Assembly: GCA_900547815.1 (NCBI GenBank)
Contig: URHY01000056.1
Span: 1-15,256, forward strand
Reading direction: 5' to 3'
From: an uncultured Solobacterium sp.
Lineage (GTDB): Bacteria; Bacillota_I; Bacilli_A; Erysipelotrichales; Erysipelotrichaceae
DNA length: 15,256 nt
Part shown: positions 15,101-15,256 of the stretch, piece by piece
Position numbering within the stretch: position 1 is the first letter of the stretch
How the letters are laid out: each line of letters opens with the position of its first letter
Notes under the pieces: model-generated
Told to the model about the DNA's origin: nothing
The model's input: only the letters and a program-made list of their open reading frames with translations
The model's database searches: none
Position numbers and translations under genes: made by a program

Positions 15101-15201
15101 TTGAACCTCTCATCACTGAAGTGACGAGATTCTTGGGAACAGGTTTCTATCGAAACCTTTCTTACCAAGCTATCCCCGCAGTTCCTGCGGTTGTTTTTTA
15201 C
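15101..15201 (-). ncRNA. Probable omega RNA (reRNA) scaffold of TnpB
   Basis: TnpB nucleases use an RNA made from the right end of their IS. Three hairpins are visible on the minus strand: CCGCAG with CTGCGG (15190-15176), AGGTTTC with GAAACCT (15158-15141), and CTCGTCAC with GTGATGAG (15128-15109). The scaffold would end at 15101, and the guide would be the first bases of the flank, from 15100 downward, which is MATE coding sequence. The role is inferred from the family; processing ends are not known. Confidence 0.55.
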
Positions 15202-15256
15202 TTAATTTGCTAATATGCCTTGCATCAATATATTGATGGATGCATTTACATCTCTG
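15202..15256 (-). CDS. tnpB: TnpB, C-terminal end (partial)
   Basis: The last 17 residues read RDVNASINILMQGILAN and then stop at 15204-15202. The RDVNASINIL pattern is the conserved C-terminal RuvC-III region of IS605-family TnpB, containing the last catalytic Asp. The rest of the gene is cut by the window end. It is an RNA-guided DNA nuclease of the transposon, the ancestor group of Cas12. Confidence 0.8.
   Translation of the reverse strand, partial: RDVNASINILMQGILAN

Larger units (their letters stand above)
15101..15256 (-). mobile_element. IS200/IS605-type element, right end
   Basis: The end of a tnpB gene is followed by about 100 bases rich in small hairpins, and then by MATE coding sequence. 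This is the usual layout of the right end of IS605/IS1341-type elements. I place the boundary after TTCAA on the minus strand (base 15101) because the MATE homology resumes right after it. The left end and any tnpA are outside the window. Confidence 0.75.

Noticed and set aside
15101..15168. MATE frame extended to TTG 15168
   Set aside because: The extra residues come from the IS right-end hairpins and do not resemble a MATE protein.

Overview
The window looks like a chromosomal segment of a low-GC Gram-positive gut bacterium (Bacillota, possibly Erysipelotrichia; I infer this from gene content and base composition, not from any rRNA). It has three regions.

(1) Bases 1 to about 3640 are the integrase end of an integrative and conjugative element (ICE). 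It carries a Tn916-type regulatory set: an XRE repressor on the minus strand, then an Orf7-like sigma factor and an Orf8-like helix-turn-helix protein on the plus strand. A roughly 500-base stretch full of inverted repeats follows. After it come a DUF3173 protein (probable excisionase) and a tyrosine integrase. The integrase ends about 26 bases from the 3' end of guaA, so the element is integrated at the guaA terminus. Its other end lies to the left of the window.

(2) Bases 3642 to 14554 are chromosomal genes, all on the minus strand. In transcription order they are: rarA; an AT-rich AlbA_2/GHKL-ATPase gene wedged between rarA and the next operon; the tRNA t6A cluster tsaE, tsaB, rimI, tsaD; a GNAT plus gamma-carbonic-anhydrase fusion; a DUF2974 alpha/beta hydrolase; a 3-hydroxyisobutyrate-dehydrogenase-like plus HAD-phosphatase fusion; and guaA with its own promoter. 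Several neighbours overlap by 4 to 8 bases or sit 1 to 10 bases apart, so translational coupling is likely. A five-copy tandem array of 20-base hairpin units lies in the leader of tsaE.

(3) Bases 14591 to 15256 hold the 3' remnant of a MATE efflux gene interrupted by the right end of an IS200/IS605-type element. The last 17 codons of its tnpB and the hairpin-rich right end (the probable omega RNA scaffold) are inside the window.

The best candidates for new biology are the tandem hairpin array before tsaE, the two unusual enzyme fusions, the structured segment between orf8 and the excisionase, and the shared operator-like motifs in the ICE control region. I saw no complete novel defence system. 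The AlbA_2/GHKL gene is the only candidate accessory gene in the chromosomal part.
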